Shown here piece after piece: positions 16,110 through 26,787 of a DNA stretch of 56,269 nucleotides (positions within the stretch are counted from its first letter, which is position 1; every line of letters begins with the position of its first letter). The position numbers were made by a program, and so were the translations under genes. The notes beneath the pieces are model-generated. The model made no database searches and was not told where the DNA came from. It saw nothing but the letters and a program-made list of their open reading frames with translations. This DNA comes from JAGQRJ01 sp041402045. Its GTDB lineage: Bacteria > Planctomycetota > J058. The stretch spans positions 1-56,269 of the forward strand of contig JAWKSZ010000055.1 of NCBI GenBank assembly GCA_041402045.1, written 5' to 3'.

Positions 16110-16820
16110 TCAGGCCCCCTTGGGCGGCCCCGCCGCGGGGGGCGGCGCGTCCAGCCGCGCCAGCCGCAGCGCCCGGGCCCGCCCGCGCAGCTCCGTCGCT
16201 CGACGACCGGCCAGGGAGCGACCCCACACACCCAGCAGCCCCGCCGCCGCCAAGCCCACGAAGGTCAGGCCCACCCCGAGAGGAGGCGGACCTTCCACCG
16301 TCCACCCGATCACCAGCGCGGCGATCCACGCGGTCAACCACACCGCCCCGATCCTGAGCCCGATCTTCCCGCCGCGCTCGTTGAGGGCGGCCCCCGCGTC
16401 CCAGCGGGTGGCGTGGGCCTCGGCCTGGCCCACGAGGCGCAGGCCCTCGGTCTTGCACACCGGGCTGGTGCAGCGACCGCCGCGCGCCTCGAAGCAGGCC
16501 ACGTCGAGCACCTGTCCGCAGGCGCAGACGGCGACGAGGGCCCCCGAGTCGACCAGCTGCTTGCACTGCCCGCACTCCAAGCGGTCCAGTTCGGGGTGCC
16601 GCTGGCGCACGCTCCGCGCCTCGGTCGAGCCGCAGCCGTGGGTCGCGCAGCCGCGGTGCTCCGCGAAGCAGGCCACGTGGTGCACCGCTGAGCAAGCGTT
16701 GCACACACTGCGCAGCGTACCGTCGGAGACCGCGCCGTGGCAATACGGACAGCGCACGCCCTCGGCGTCCTGGTCGGGGCGCGGGCGGGGGCGCGGCTGC
16801 GGCTCGTCGGGACGCTGCAT
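16110..16820 (-). CDS. Prokaryotic RING-finger-like membrane protein
   Basis: 236 residues, ATG at 16820. The N-terminal 20 residues are Pro/Arg/Asp-rich. Residues 24-65 hold a RING-type cross-brace pattern: CPYC, CNAC, HHVACF, CATHGC. A second treble of cysteines follows (CGQC, CACG, CFEARGGRC, PVCK), so two zinc modules are present. Two hydrophobic segments (about 155-172 and 179-198) anchor it in the membrane. Prokaryotic RING fingers of this CPYC/HH..C layout are known in Planctomycetes and relatives, where their role is uncertain; a ubiquitin-like function cannot be assumed. A small zinc-ribbon gene follows immediately. Confidence 0.72.
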   Translation of the reverse strand: MQRPDEPQPRPRPRPDQDAEGVRCPYCHGAVSDGTLRSVCNACSAVHHVACFAEHRGCATHGCGSTEARSVRQRHPELDRLECGQCKQLVDSGALVAVCACGQVLDVACFEARGGRCTSPVCKTEGLRLVGQAEAHATRWDAGAALNERGGKIGLRIGAVWLTAWIAALVIGWTVEGPPPLGVGLTFVGLAAAGLLGVWGRSLAGRRATELRGRARALRLARLDAPPPAAGPPKGA

Positions 16821-16984
16821 GCCCCGATCCTAGCCGGCGGTAGTCCTTGCCCCCCCTCCGCTCCGGCCAAGACAGACCGCGCCTTCTGCTCTGGGGTTGC
16901 CTTGCACCCCCACCGATCGCGGGAGGCTCTGGCACGGGCACGGCCGCCGTGTAACCCTCTACCCAGGAGAGCGGCGGAAAACCG

Positions 16985-17890
16985 GTGACGTCCCCCCCGA
17001 AAAACCCGTCCGGCGACGCCCCCCTCGAGGAGGGCGAGACCGCGAAGCACTCGCGGATCAACTTCGCCGACACCGACTCGTTCGGGCCCGCGGGCCCTTC
17101 CCGCGAGCCGCCCCCTCCGGGTTCGCTGGCCGCTTGGCTCGCCAAGAACCAGCAGGCCACGGGCGGACCGCAGCCCCCCAAGGCGGCGACCCCCAGCCTC
17201 AACGACCCGAACCAGTGGTGGATCTGCTGCGATCCGCTCCCTCCGATCCCCCTCGGACAGCACTCGGCGACGATCACGATCGGCCGCTCACGCCACGCGG
17301 ACGTGGTGCTCCCGCACACCCAGGTCTCGCGGATCCACGGGAAGATCCGCGTGCTCGGCCCCGGGCGCTACCTCTACGAGGACAACGGCAGCTCGAACGG
17401 CAGCCTGATCAACGGCGAGAAGCAGGCCTCGACCGAGCTCAAGGTCGGCGACCTGATCGTGCTCGGCCCCTACGAGATCGAGATCCACGACGCCGAGACG
17501 CTCAAGAACCGCTCGAAGCTCGACGCGGACACCGACGCCGAGGGCGACCTGACCAGCGTGTTCGCCGCCAAGCCGCAGGCCGCCATGACCGGCGTCCTGA
17601 GCGAGGTCCCGATCAGCGAGATCCTCCAGAGCCTGGAATACAACCGCAAGACGGGCACGCTCCTGATCGAATCCAGGACCGGTCGCGGGCGCCTGATCGT
17701 GGCCGAGGGCTACCCGATCCAGGCCACCTTCGGCGGGCAGTACCACGACGAGGCCCTGATCGGCATGGCCGGCCTGCGCCAGGGCAGCTTCGAGTTCTCG
17801 GCGAGCGTCGAGCCCGGCGAGCCGCGGTTCAAGAAGACGATCACCGCGCTCCTGCTCGAGGCCGCGCGCCGCGTCGACGAAGCCCGCTAG
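16985..17890 (+). CDS. FHA-domain protein with C-terminal DUF4388
   Basis: 301 residues, GTG start at 16985 with AGGAGA further upstream. The N-terminal 70 residues are disordered and Pro-rich. FHA domain at about 75-170 with the phosphothreonine-binding set GRS (100-102), SRIH (115-118) and NGSSNG (134-139). DUF4388 (PatA-like) at about 202-300: GVLSEVPISEILQSLEYNRKT, GTLLIES, then a GSFEF strand. It should dock phosphothreonine on a partner, most plausibly a substrate of a Hanks-type kinase such as the two in this window. It is cytoplasmic and transcribed alone. Confidence 0.9.
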   Translation: MTSPPKNPSGDAPLEEGETAKHSRINFADTDSFGPAGPSREPPPPGSLAAWLAKNQQATGGPQPPKAATPSLNDPNQWWICCDPLPPIPLGQHSATITIGRSRHADVVLPHTQVSRIHGKIRVLGPGRYLYEDNGSSNGSLINGEKQASTELKVGDLIVLGPYEIEIHDAETLKNRSKLDADTDAEGDLTSVFAAKPQAAMTGVLSEVPISEILQSLEYNRKTGTLLIESRTGRGRLIVAEGYPIQATFGGQYHDEALIGMAGLRQGSFEFSASVEPGEPRFKKTITALLLEAARRVDEAR

Positions 17891-18116
17891 CCGCCCCCCC
17901 CGCCCCTGCGACCAGCGGAGCTTCCGTGACCGGAGGCCAGGCACGGTGAGGCCCCCTCGGCGAGCCTTCCGTGTCTTCCGTGTTCTTCCGTGTTCTCTTG
18001 CTCCTGGACCCAGCGCACGCTCACGCGCGGGCGGAGCTCGGTGGCCTGAACCTCGCTCGCCGTCCAGGCTGCGCGTCAGCGGAGCCCCCCGTCCAGGTCA
18101 CGCGTCAGCGGAGCCC

Positions 18117-21100
18117 TCAGCTCCCGCCGTTCCCCACCACCTCGCTCGCCGCCTCGCGCCCGGCGGCGCGGGCCTCGTCCAGGAACTTGCGCGGGAGCCG
18201 CAGGAGCTCGTCGGCGAGCTTGGGAATGTCGACCTCCGAGCGCATTTCGTCGAGGACCTGGGCCGCGAGCTGGCGGCTGATCGCGTCGACGTCGAGGCGG
18301 GTCGTGATCCCCTCCCGCACCTCCTGGGAGATCTTCGCCGCGAGCTCGGCCCCGCCGAGCTCCTCCTCGACGCTCTGCCGGGCCTTGCTCGCGACCTCCG
18401 CCGAGAGCGTCCCCACGTCCAGGCTGGCCTGGATCGCGCCCAGGAGCTGCTCCTGCGCCCGACCCGACACGAGCTCGCCCACCTGGGAGCAGAGCGCGTC
18501 GAGCTGGATCATGGACTGGACCGCGTAGAGCGCGTCCCCCGAGGTCTTCTGGGTGACCAGGTCGCCGATCTCCTCGACCAGGAGCCCGAGCTCGAGCTGA
18601 CCCTGGACCGCCGCCTGGGCCTGCTCGCCCACCGTCGAGACCACGCGATCGGCGACCCGCTCGCGCAGCTCGCCCACGTTGAGCATGGACTGCAGCGCCT
18701 GGATCGCCTGCTCCTGGACCAACTCCTGCACCGAGTCCGCGACCTCGCCCGCGATCGAGGCCGCGTCGACCCGCTGCTGAACGGCGTCCTGAGCCCAGCT
18801 CGCGGCCTCGAGGGCGACCTTCCCGCGCACGTCGGTCACCACGGCGTCCACGTCGACCCCCTTGCGCACGTCCTCCACCAGGAGCTCGCCCGCGCGCTCG
18901 CGGACCTGGGTCGAGAGCGCGCCGAGGTCCAGCCCGAACGTCACCGTCTGCTGGGCCTCGCCGACCACCGCCTCGTGGACTTGCTCCTCGATCATGGCGG
19001 TGAGGGTCTTCACGTCGAGGTTCTCCTTGACCTTGCTCGCGGCCTCGGCCCACACGTCGCGCATGACGACCTCCTGCACCCCGGCCGCGATCGCGGGCCC
19101 GTTGAGCGCGGCCTCGACCTCCTGCAGCGTCGAGGCGTGGGCCTCGCGCTTGACCTGGTGCGCGACCCCGTCGGCCAGGGTCTTGGCGCTGAGGCAGCCC
19201 AGGACCTCGTCCTGGACGCGCTGGCGCAGGGCCCCCACGTCGAGGCCCTGCTTGAGCTCCTTGAGCGCGTGGTCGCGCGCCTGGAGCCGCACGTCGACCT
19301 CGACCGACTCGCGCAGCCCCGGCACGTCGAGGGCGCCGCGCAGCTCGCGGTCGACGTCGACGAGCACCAGCGAGCGCACCGTGTCCTGGATCGTGCGCGC
19401 CAGCGCGGCGGCGTCGACGCCACCCTGCACCGCCGCGAGGGTCTGGGCCTGGACCGCGGCGCGCACGGCCTCCCCCACCGCGGCGGCCAGGGCCTTGGCG
19501 TCGAGGGCCTGGTTGACCTTGACCAGGCAGCCGGCGTGGACCTGATCGCGGATCGCCTCGGCCAGCTCCTCCGGCGAGAGCTGGCTGCGGACCTGGGCCT
19601 CGGTCTCCTGGTGCACCGCCTGGCGCACGGCCTCCTCGACCCGCGCCGCGAGAGCCGCGCCGTCGAGGCCGCCCCGCACCTGCTCCAGGGTCTCGCGCCG
19701 GGCCTCCTTGTAGACGACCTCGCGCACCTGGGCGCCGAGGGCCGGGACGTCGAGCCCACCCCGCACCTGCTCCAGGGTCTCGCGCTGCGCCTGCGCGTCG
19801 ACGGCGGCCACCACCGCTGCCCGCAAGGCGTCGGGGTCGACCTTGGCCCGGACCTCGCCCAGCGCCTCCTGCTCCACCAGGCCGTGCACGGCCTCGGTCA
19901 CGGCCTTGGTCAGCGCGCCGGGCTGGATCCGCCCCGCCACGTCCTCGAGGGTCGAGCGGTGGGCGTCGGCCTCCACGCGCTCGCTGACGGCCTGGCGCAG
20001 GGCGTCCGCGTCGAGCCCCGCGCGCACCGCCGCGAGGGTCGACGCGCGCGCCTCGGCGTCCACGGCGTCGCCCACCGCGGCGGCCATGGCCGCCGGGTCC
20101 AGCTGCGCGTCGACGCGCTCCAGGGTCCGCGCGCGCTGCTCGGCCTCGACCCGCTCGCGGACCGTGGTCGCCAGGGCCTGGGGATCGATCAGGGCGTCCA
20201 CCGCCGCCTGGGTCTGCTGCTCGGTCTGGTTCCCCACCCGCGAGCGCACCTGGGCCGCCAGCGCCTTGGCGTCGAGCCCCGCGCGCACCGCCTGGAGCAC
20301 GTCAGCGGCGACCTGAGCCGCCAGCGCCTCGGGTTCGATCCGGCCCTGGACGTCCTGCAGCGTCGCCTCCCGCGCCTGTTCGCTGACGCGCTCGGAGACC
20401 GCCGTCGCCAGCGCCGGCGGGTCGAGGCCCTCGCCGACCGCGGTCAGGGTCTGAGCGTGGGCCTGCTCGCGCACGCCGTCGCGTACCGCGGCGGTCAACG
20501 CGCCGACGTCGAGCTGCTGGTCGAGGCCCGCCAGCGCCCAGCGCCGCGCCTCGTCCTCGACGCGCTCGGCCACGCGCCCGGCGTCGATCTGCGCCGAGAC
20601 CGCCGCCTGGGTCTCCTGATCGCTGCGCGCGGTCACCGCCTCGCGCACCGCGTCCGCGATCCGGGCGGCGTCGAGGCCCTCGCGCACCGCCGCGGCGGTG
20701 TGCTCGAAGGCCTGGCGCTCGACGGCGCCGGCGACCTGGGCCTGCAGCCCGGGCACGTCCAGGCCCTCGCGCACTGCGGCGAAGGTCGTGGTCTTGGCCT
20801 CCTGGTCCACCCAGCCCCGAGCCGCGGCGGTCAGCGCGGCGACGTCCAGCCCGCCGCGCAGCGCGGCGAGGGTCTCGCCCTCGACCCGCTCGCGCACCCC
20901 GGTGGCCAAGGCCTGCGCGTCGAGCTGGGCTCGGGCCTCGGCGAACAGCACCTGGTGCGCCTGCTGCGACACGCCGCGAGCGACCTCGTCGGCGCTGATC
21001 GCCTCGCGCAGCGCGTCCTGGAGCTCGCCGGTCACGGTGTCGCGCACCGAGGCGTCGACGTCGCGGGCCACGGCCTCGGCGTCGATCCGCTCCTTGACCG

Positions 21101-24100
21101 CCTGGAAGGTCTCGCTGCGCACCTGCTCGCGCACGGCCTCGGTCACGGCCTTGGTCAGCGCCCCGGGCTGGATCCGCCCGACGACGTCCTCGAAGGTCGT
21201 GCCCCGCGCGGTCTGCTCGACCCCCTGACGCACCGCCTCCCGCAGGGCGTCCACGTCGAGCCCGGCGCGCACCGCCTCGAGGGTCGTGCGCGTCGCCTCG
21301 GCGTCGACCGCGGCGCCGACGGCCACGGCCATGGCCGCCGGGTCGAGCTCCGCGTCGACCTGCTCCCGGGTGCGCTTGCCCTGCTCGGCCTCGACTCGCT
21401 GGCGCACGGTCTGCGCGAGGAGCTGAGGATCGATCAGCGCGGCCACCGCGGCCTGGGTCTGCTCCTCGGTCTGGTGACCCACCCGCGAGCGAACCTGCGC
21501 CGCCAGCGCCTTGGCGTCGAGCTGCGCGCCGACCGCCTGCAGCACGTCCTTGGCGACCTGGGCCGCGAGGGCCTCGGGTTCGATCCCGGCGCGCACGGCG
21601 CTCTGCACCCGCGCGCCGACCTGGACCGTGGCCTCCTCGGAGACCGCACGCGCGAGGTCTTCGACCGAGATCGCCTGGGTCACCTGCTCCAGGGTGCGGA
21701 GCTCGGCCTCGGCGTTGACCGCGTCGCGCACCTGGGCGGTGAGCGCGGCCACGTCGAGCTGTTGATCGAGGCTCGAGAGCGCCCAGCGCCGGGCCTCGTC
21801 CTCGACCCGCGTCGCGAGGGCGGGGGCGTCGAGCTGGGCGCCGACCGCGGCCTGGGTGCGCGCCTGCGCCTCCTGGCGCACGGCCTCGCGCACCGCCTCT
21901 GCCAGCGCTGGCGCGTCGAGGCCCTGCGCCACGCCCTGGGCCGTGGCCGCGTGGGCCTGCTGGCGCACCGCCTCGCGCACGGCCTCCGCCAGCGCCGGCG
22001 CGTCGAGCTCGCCCTGAACCCGCTCCAGGGTCTCGCCCTTGGCGCGCTCGTCCACGTAGGCCGCGACCGCCGCGGTCAACGCCGGCGCGTCGAGGCCGCC
22101 GCGGACCGCGGCGAGGGTCTCCTCGCGCACGCGGTCGCGGACCTCGTCCGCCAGCGCCGGTCCGTCGAGCTGACCCTGGACCCGCTCCAGGAGCGCCGCG
22201 TGGGCCGACTGCCGCACGCCCTGGGCGACCTGCTCGGCCTGGATCGCTTGCTCGAGCGCCGCCTGGAGCTGAGCGTCGGTGCGCGCGCGCACGGCCTCGG
22301 TCACCGCCGCGGCGAGGGCCTCGGCCTGGATCCGCCGCCGCACAGCCTCCAGGGTCTCCTCGCGGATCTGCGCCTCCACCGCCTCGGTGATCGCGCGGGT
22401 CATGGCCCCGGGCTCGATCCGCCCGGCCACGTCGCCCACGGTCTCCCCTTCGACCCGCTCGCGGACCGCCGCCGCGATCGCGGCCACGTCCAGCGCGGCG
22501 TCGACGCCGGCCTGGGTCTGGGCCTGGGTCTGCGCGCTGACGCGCTCGCGGACCTGGGCCGCGAGCGCCTTGGCGTCGAGCTGAGACCCCACGGCCTGGA
22601 GCACCCCCTGGGCCACCTGGGCCGCGAGGGCCTCGGGTTCGATCCGGCCCTGAACGTCCTCCCGCGTGACCTGGCTGGCCTCGTCCACCACTCGCGCCGA
22701 GGCCTGCGCCGCCAGCGCGTCGGGGTCGAGGCCGGCCTGCACCAGCTCCAGGGTCTCGACCTGCGCCCGCTGGCGCACGGCCTCGCGCACGGCGTCGGTG
22801 AGCGCGGGCACGCCCACGCCCGCGGCGACCGCACTCAAGGCCTGGGTCCGCGCCTCGGCCTCGACCTCGGCGGCGATCGCCTGGGCGTCGAGGCGCTGGT
22901 CGACGCCGGCGCGGGTCACCTGCGCCGCCTGGTCGCGGACCTGAGCCAGCACGCCGTCGGCGATCTTCTGCGGGTCGAGGCCGGTCTCGACCACGGCCAG
23001 GGTCCCCTCGTGGGCCTCGCGGCTGACCGCGGCGCGAACCTCGCCGGTCAGCGCTGAGGCGTCGATCCCGCCCTGCACCTGCTCCAGCGTCAGGCGCCGG
23101 GCCTCGCCCTCGACCCAGCGCTGGGCCGCGGCGGTGAGGGCCGGGACCTCGAGCCCCGCCCGCAGCGCGGTGAGCGTCTCCTGCCGCACGCGCTCGCCGA
23201 CCTCGGCGGCCAGCGCCTCGGCGTCGAGCCCGGCGCGGACCTGCTCCAGGGTCAGGCGCTCGGCCTCGCCCCGCACGGCGCCGCTCAGGGCGGCCGCGTC
23301 GAGCTGCGCGAGCACGGCCTGACGCGTGGTCTCGATCGCCGCGCTGCGCACGGCGTCCTCGACCGCCGCGCGCAGCGCGGCGACGTCGAGGCGCTGGTCG
23401 ACCTGACTGCGGGTGGACCCGCGCAGCTCGGCCTCGACCTGATCCGCGATCGCGGCCCCGAGGGCCACCGCGTCGAGGGTCGCCTCCACCGCGGCGCGGG
23501 TCGCCTCGCTGGCCTCGCGCTCCACGCGCTCGCGGACTGCGCCGCCGATCGCGCCGGGGTCGAGGGTTTGGTCCACGGCGGCGCGGGTCGCCTGACCCGC
23601 CTCGCTCGAGACCCGCGCTCGGACCTCCTGGGCCAACGCCTGGGCGTCGAGCTGGCCCTTGACCTGCTCCAGGGCCGCGGCGTGGACCTGCTCGCGGACG
23701 ACCCCCGCGATCGCCTCGGCGCTGAGCTGGTCGCGGAGCGCGATCTGCAGCTCGGCGTCGCTGCGGCGCCGCACTTGCTCCCGCACCTCCTGCGCGAGGG
23801 CCTGGGCGTCGAGGGCTGCGTGCACGGCCTCCTGGGTCTGCTGGTGCACCAGGGCTTCGACCCGCTTCTGCACCGCCTCGGCGAGGGCGTCGGGGTCGAG
23901 GGCCTCCAACGCCGCCGCCAGGGTCTGGGCCTGGGCCTCGCTCGAGACGCGCTCCTGCACCCGCGCGCCGAGGGCCTGGACGTCGAGGCCCTCGCGCACC
24001 GCGCCCAGGGTCTCCTCGCCGACCTGGCGGTCGACGCGCTCGCGCACGGCGCCCGCGAGCTCGGCTGGCGCGATCCGCCCGCGCACGTCCTCGAGCACGC

Positions 24101-25066
24101 TGGCGCTCGCGCGCTCGACCACGCCCTGGGCCAGGGTCGCCACGTCGAGGGCCGAGAGGGCTTCGGTGTGGGCGGCCCCGCGCACCGCCTCGGTCAGGGC
24201 CGGGACGTCCAGGCCCTCGGTGACCTGACGCAACGTCTGGGCCTGGGCCTCCCGCCGCACGCCGTCGCGGACCTCCGCCGCGAGCGAGCCGGCGTCGAGC
24301 TGACTCAGCAGCCGCGTGCGGGCCTCGGCGCTCGCGCCCTCGCGGGCCTGGTCGCGGACCGCCTCCAGCAGCGCGTCCAGGTCGAGCACCTCGCCCAACG
24401 TGCGCTCGGCCTCGGCGCGCGCGCTCGAGCGCACCGCCTCCTGCAGCGCGGGGACGTCCAGGCCCTCGCGGACCTGAGCCAAGGTCTCGTCCTGCGCGCG
24501 GGCGCGTACGCGGTCGGTGATCTCGGTCCCCAGGGCCGACGCGTCGAGGCGGCCCTGGACGTCGCTGAGGAAGCGCTGCCGCGCCTCGGCGTCCACGCCC
24601 TCGCGCACCGCCTGCGCCAGCGCGGCGAGGTCGAGCTCGCCTTCGAGCTGGGACAGGGCCGCGCCGGTGGCGCGTTCGTCGACGACCTGCCGCACCTGCT
24701 CGCGCAGGGCGTCCACGTCGAGCTGCTGCTCCAGGCTCTCGAGCGCCTCCTGGCGCACCTCCTGGGTCACCCCCTCGCGCAAGCTCGCGGCCAGCGCCTC
24801 GAGGTCGAGCTGCGCGCGGACCTGCGTCAGGCTCTCGCCGCGCGCGGTCTCGAGCACCTGCTCGCGCAGGGTCTGGGCCAGAGCGCTGGCCTCGAGCTGG
24901 GCGCGCACCCCCGCCAGGGCCGCCTCCTTGGCCTGCTCCGCCGCCTGCTGGTCCACGCGCTTCGCGAGCGCGTCGAGGTCGAGGGCGGTCATGACCCCGT
25001 TCTGGGCCAGCTCCTGGGCCTGGGTCCGCACGCCGTCGGCGAGCTGGCTGGGGTCGATCAGGTCCC
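18117..25066 (-). CDS. Giant 29-residue-repeat protein, C-terminal 80 percent
   Basis: Open for about 2,315 codons in one frame. Almost the whole length is a helical repeat of 29 residues with the core LDxxALxxxVRxxVxxEAxxxTLxxVxxG; some units are 25 residues. Conserved Leu, Ala and Val recur every 3-4 positions, as in a coiled coil or helical solenoid, and each unit starts after a Gly/Gln-Leu-Asp turn. Copies differ enough to be old, but a higher-order duplication exists. Markers at 19891, 21136 and 22381 are exactly 1,245 bases (415 residues) apart, and a second marker at 20326 and 21571 shows the same spacing. The C-terminus is a non-repeat helix ending EVVGNGGS. No signal peptide or membrane segment. 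Its N-terminal part is the next feature, joined by adding one G to the GGG at 25064-25066. A structural, scaffold or DNA-organising role is inference. Confidence 0.85.
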
Positions 25067-26724
25067 ACCGGCGGTGGTCGCCTTGTCGATCAGGCGCTCG
25101 CGCACCGTGTCCTGGACCTTGGCCCCCAGACTCGCGGCGTCGAGGCCGCGCACGACCTCCTCCTGGGCGGCGGCGGTGGCCTGGGTCACGACCTCGGCCT
25201 CGACGTCCTGGCGCAGGGCCTCGACTCGCCCGCGGGCGGCCTCCAGCGTCTCGTCGCGCAGGAGGTCGTGGGCGGCGCGGCGCGCCTCCTCCGCCAGGGC
25301 CTGGACGTCGGTCAGCTCGCGGGCGCGCCCGGCGAGCTCGGCCTCGGCCTCGGAGCGCACGGCCTGGCGCAGCTCGGCGCCCAAGGCCTCGAGGTCGATC
25401 GCCTCGCGCAGCTCGGGGGCCAGGGCTTCGGCGCCCTTGCGCAGAAGCGCCTGGCGCACCTCCCCGGCGAGGGTGGGGACGTCGATCCGCTCGCGCAGGC
25501 CAGCCTGGGCCTCCTCCGAGACCGCCTTGCGCAGCGCGTCCAGGTCGAGCCCGGCCTCGACCTGCTCCAGCGCGCGCTTGCTCGCGGCCTGGCGCACGAC
25601 CCCCAGGTCGAGCTCCAGCTCGGCCCGGGCCTCGGCCGCGACCACGCTCACGACCTGGTCCGCCGTGCGCGCGCTGAGCCCCTCGGGGTCCAGGCGCTCG
25701 CGGACCTGCTCCAGGCTCTGGTTCAGGACCTCGCGCTGCACGAGGTCCTGCAAGGCGTCGAACTCGAGCTCGGTCTGCACCCGCTCCTGAGTGCTGGCGA
25801 CCGCTTGCTCGAACACCGAGTAGTTCACGTGCCCCACGAGCTCCTCGACGTTGAGCGCCTGACTCACGGCGTCGAGGGTGTGGGCGTTGGCGCGCTCGCA
25901 CACGTCGGCGATCGCCGCCTCGAGGTCGAGGGTCGCGCTCACGCCTTCGTGGAGCTTCGCCGCGACGTGCAGCGCCGCCTGCTCGGCGGCCTGGTCGCGG
26001 ACGCCGTCGAGGTCGAGCCCGCCCAGGCGGTCGACCATGCGCTGCACGAGGCGCTCGCCGATCAGCGCCATGAGCGCGTCGGCGTCGAGGCGCTCGCCGA
26101 GGGTGGCCAGGGCGCGCTCGGTCGCCTGCTGCTCGACGCGCCCGATCACGCGCTCGAGCACCGCCTCGGTCAGCTTGTCGCCGACCTTGGTGGCCAGCTC
26201 GTCCAGGTTCAAGCGCTCCTCGAGGGCGCGGGGGTCGACCTCGCGCGGGACGCGCCCGGTGGCCTCGGGAGGCCGGGGCGCCTTGGCGCTGGGCGCGCGG
26301 GCCACCTTGCCGGTCGGGGCGCGCGACTGCGCCGCCTGGGGTCGCGGCTGCGCCGCGCTGGGCGCGCCATGCGCGTGCTGTGCGGGCGCGGGGGGCTCGC
26401 CGGGGTCGCGCCGGGCGCTGGGGCCGCGCCGGCGGCCGGGGGCGCGGCGCCGGGCGCGGGCTGGCGCACGGTGGGGCGGGGTCCGGGGCGACGGGCGACC
26501 TTCCCGGTGGGGGCGCGGGCGGGCCCGCGGGCTGCGCCCCGGTGGGAGCGCCGCCCGTCGGAGCGCCGGCCGGGCGGGGACCGGGTCGGGCAGGCGGCCC
26601 GCCGCGGCGCGGGCCGGGGCCCGGGCGACGGCGCGGCCCGCCGGCGCGCTCGCCGGGGACCCTTGCGTCCGACGCGTCCGGTGGGACGGCCGCTGCGTTG
26701 CTCGGGCTCGCGTGGGGTCTCCAT
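25058..26724 (-). CDS. Giant repeat protein, N-terminal part (frameshifted)
   Basis: The ATG at 26724 follows GGGAGGA at six bases, the best start in the region. The first about 110 residues are basic, disordered and rich in Pro, Arg and Ala, with RAPTGKVAR. In that frame the sequence decays after about 26395. One step over it continues APAQHAHGAPSAAQ, a second RAPTGKVAR at about 26310, then the first 29-residue repeats (VDPRALEERL onward) down to a TGA at 25058. A lost base in the C-run at 26390-26395 explains this. With one base added there and one at 25064 the whole gene (18117-26724) is 2,870 codons with no stop. The Lys/Arg/Pro-rich start resembles the tails of DNA-binding histone-like proteins (inference). 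Confidence 0.75.
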
Positions 26725-26787
26725 GAGACGTCCTCCCGTTAGGGAGCGTAGCCAGCTAAGCCCGGCCGTCCCAGCTGGTTGGGCCCG

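Noticed and set aside
17960..18110. TTCCGTGT and GCGTCAGCGGAGCCC short repeats between the FHA gene and the giant gene
   Set aside because: Real but only two or three short copies each; too little to call an element or a regulatory site.
17946..23057. A 1,703-residue open frame on the plus strand rich in LAH, RR and GVEL
   Set aside because: Antisense of the giant repeat gene; its repetition mirrors the real repeats.
20302..25068. A 1,588-residue Arg/Gly/Pro-rich minus frame
   Set aside because: A shifted frame of the giant gene with shadow composition and no repeat of its own.
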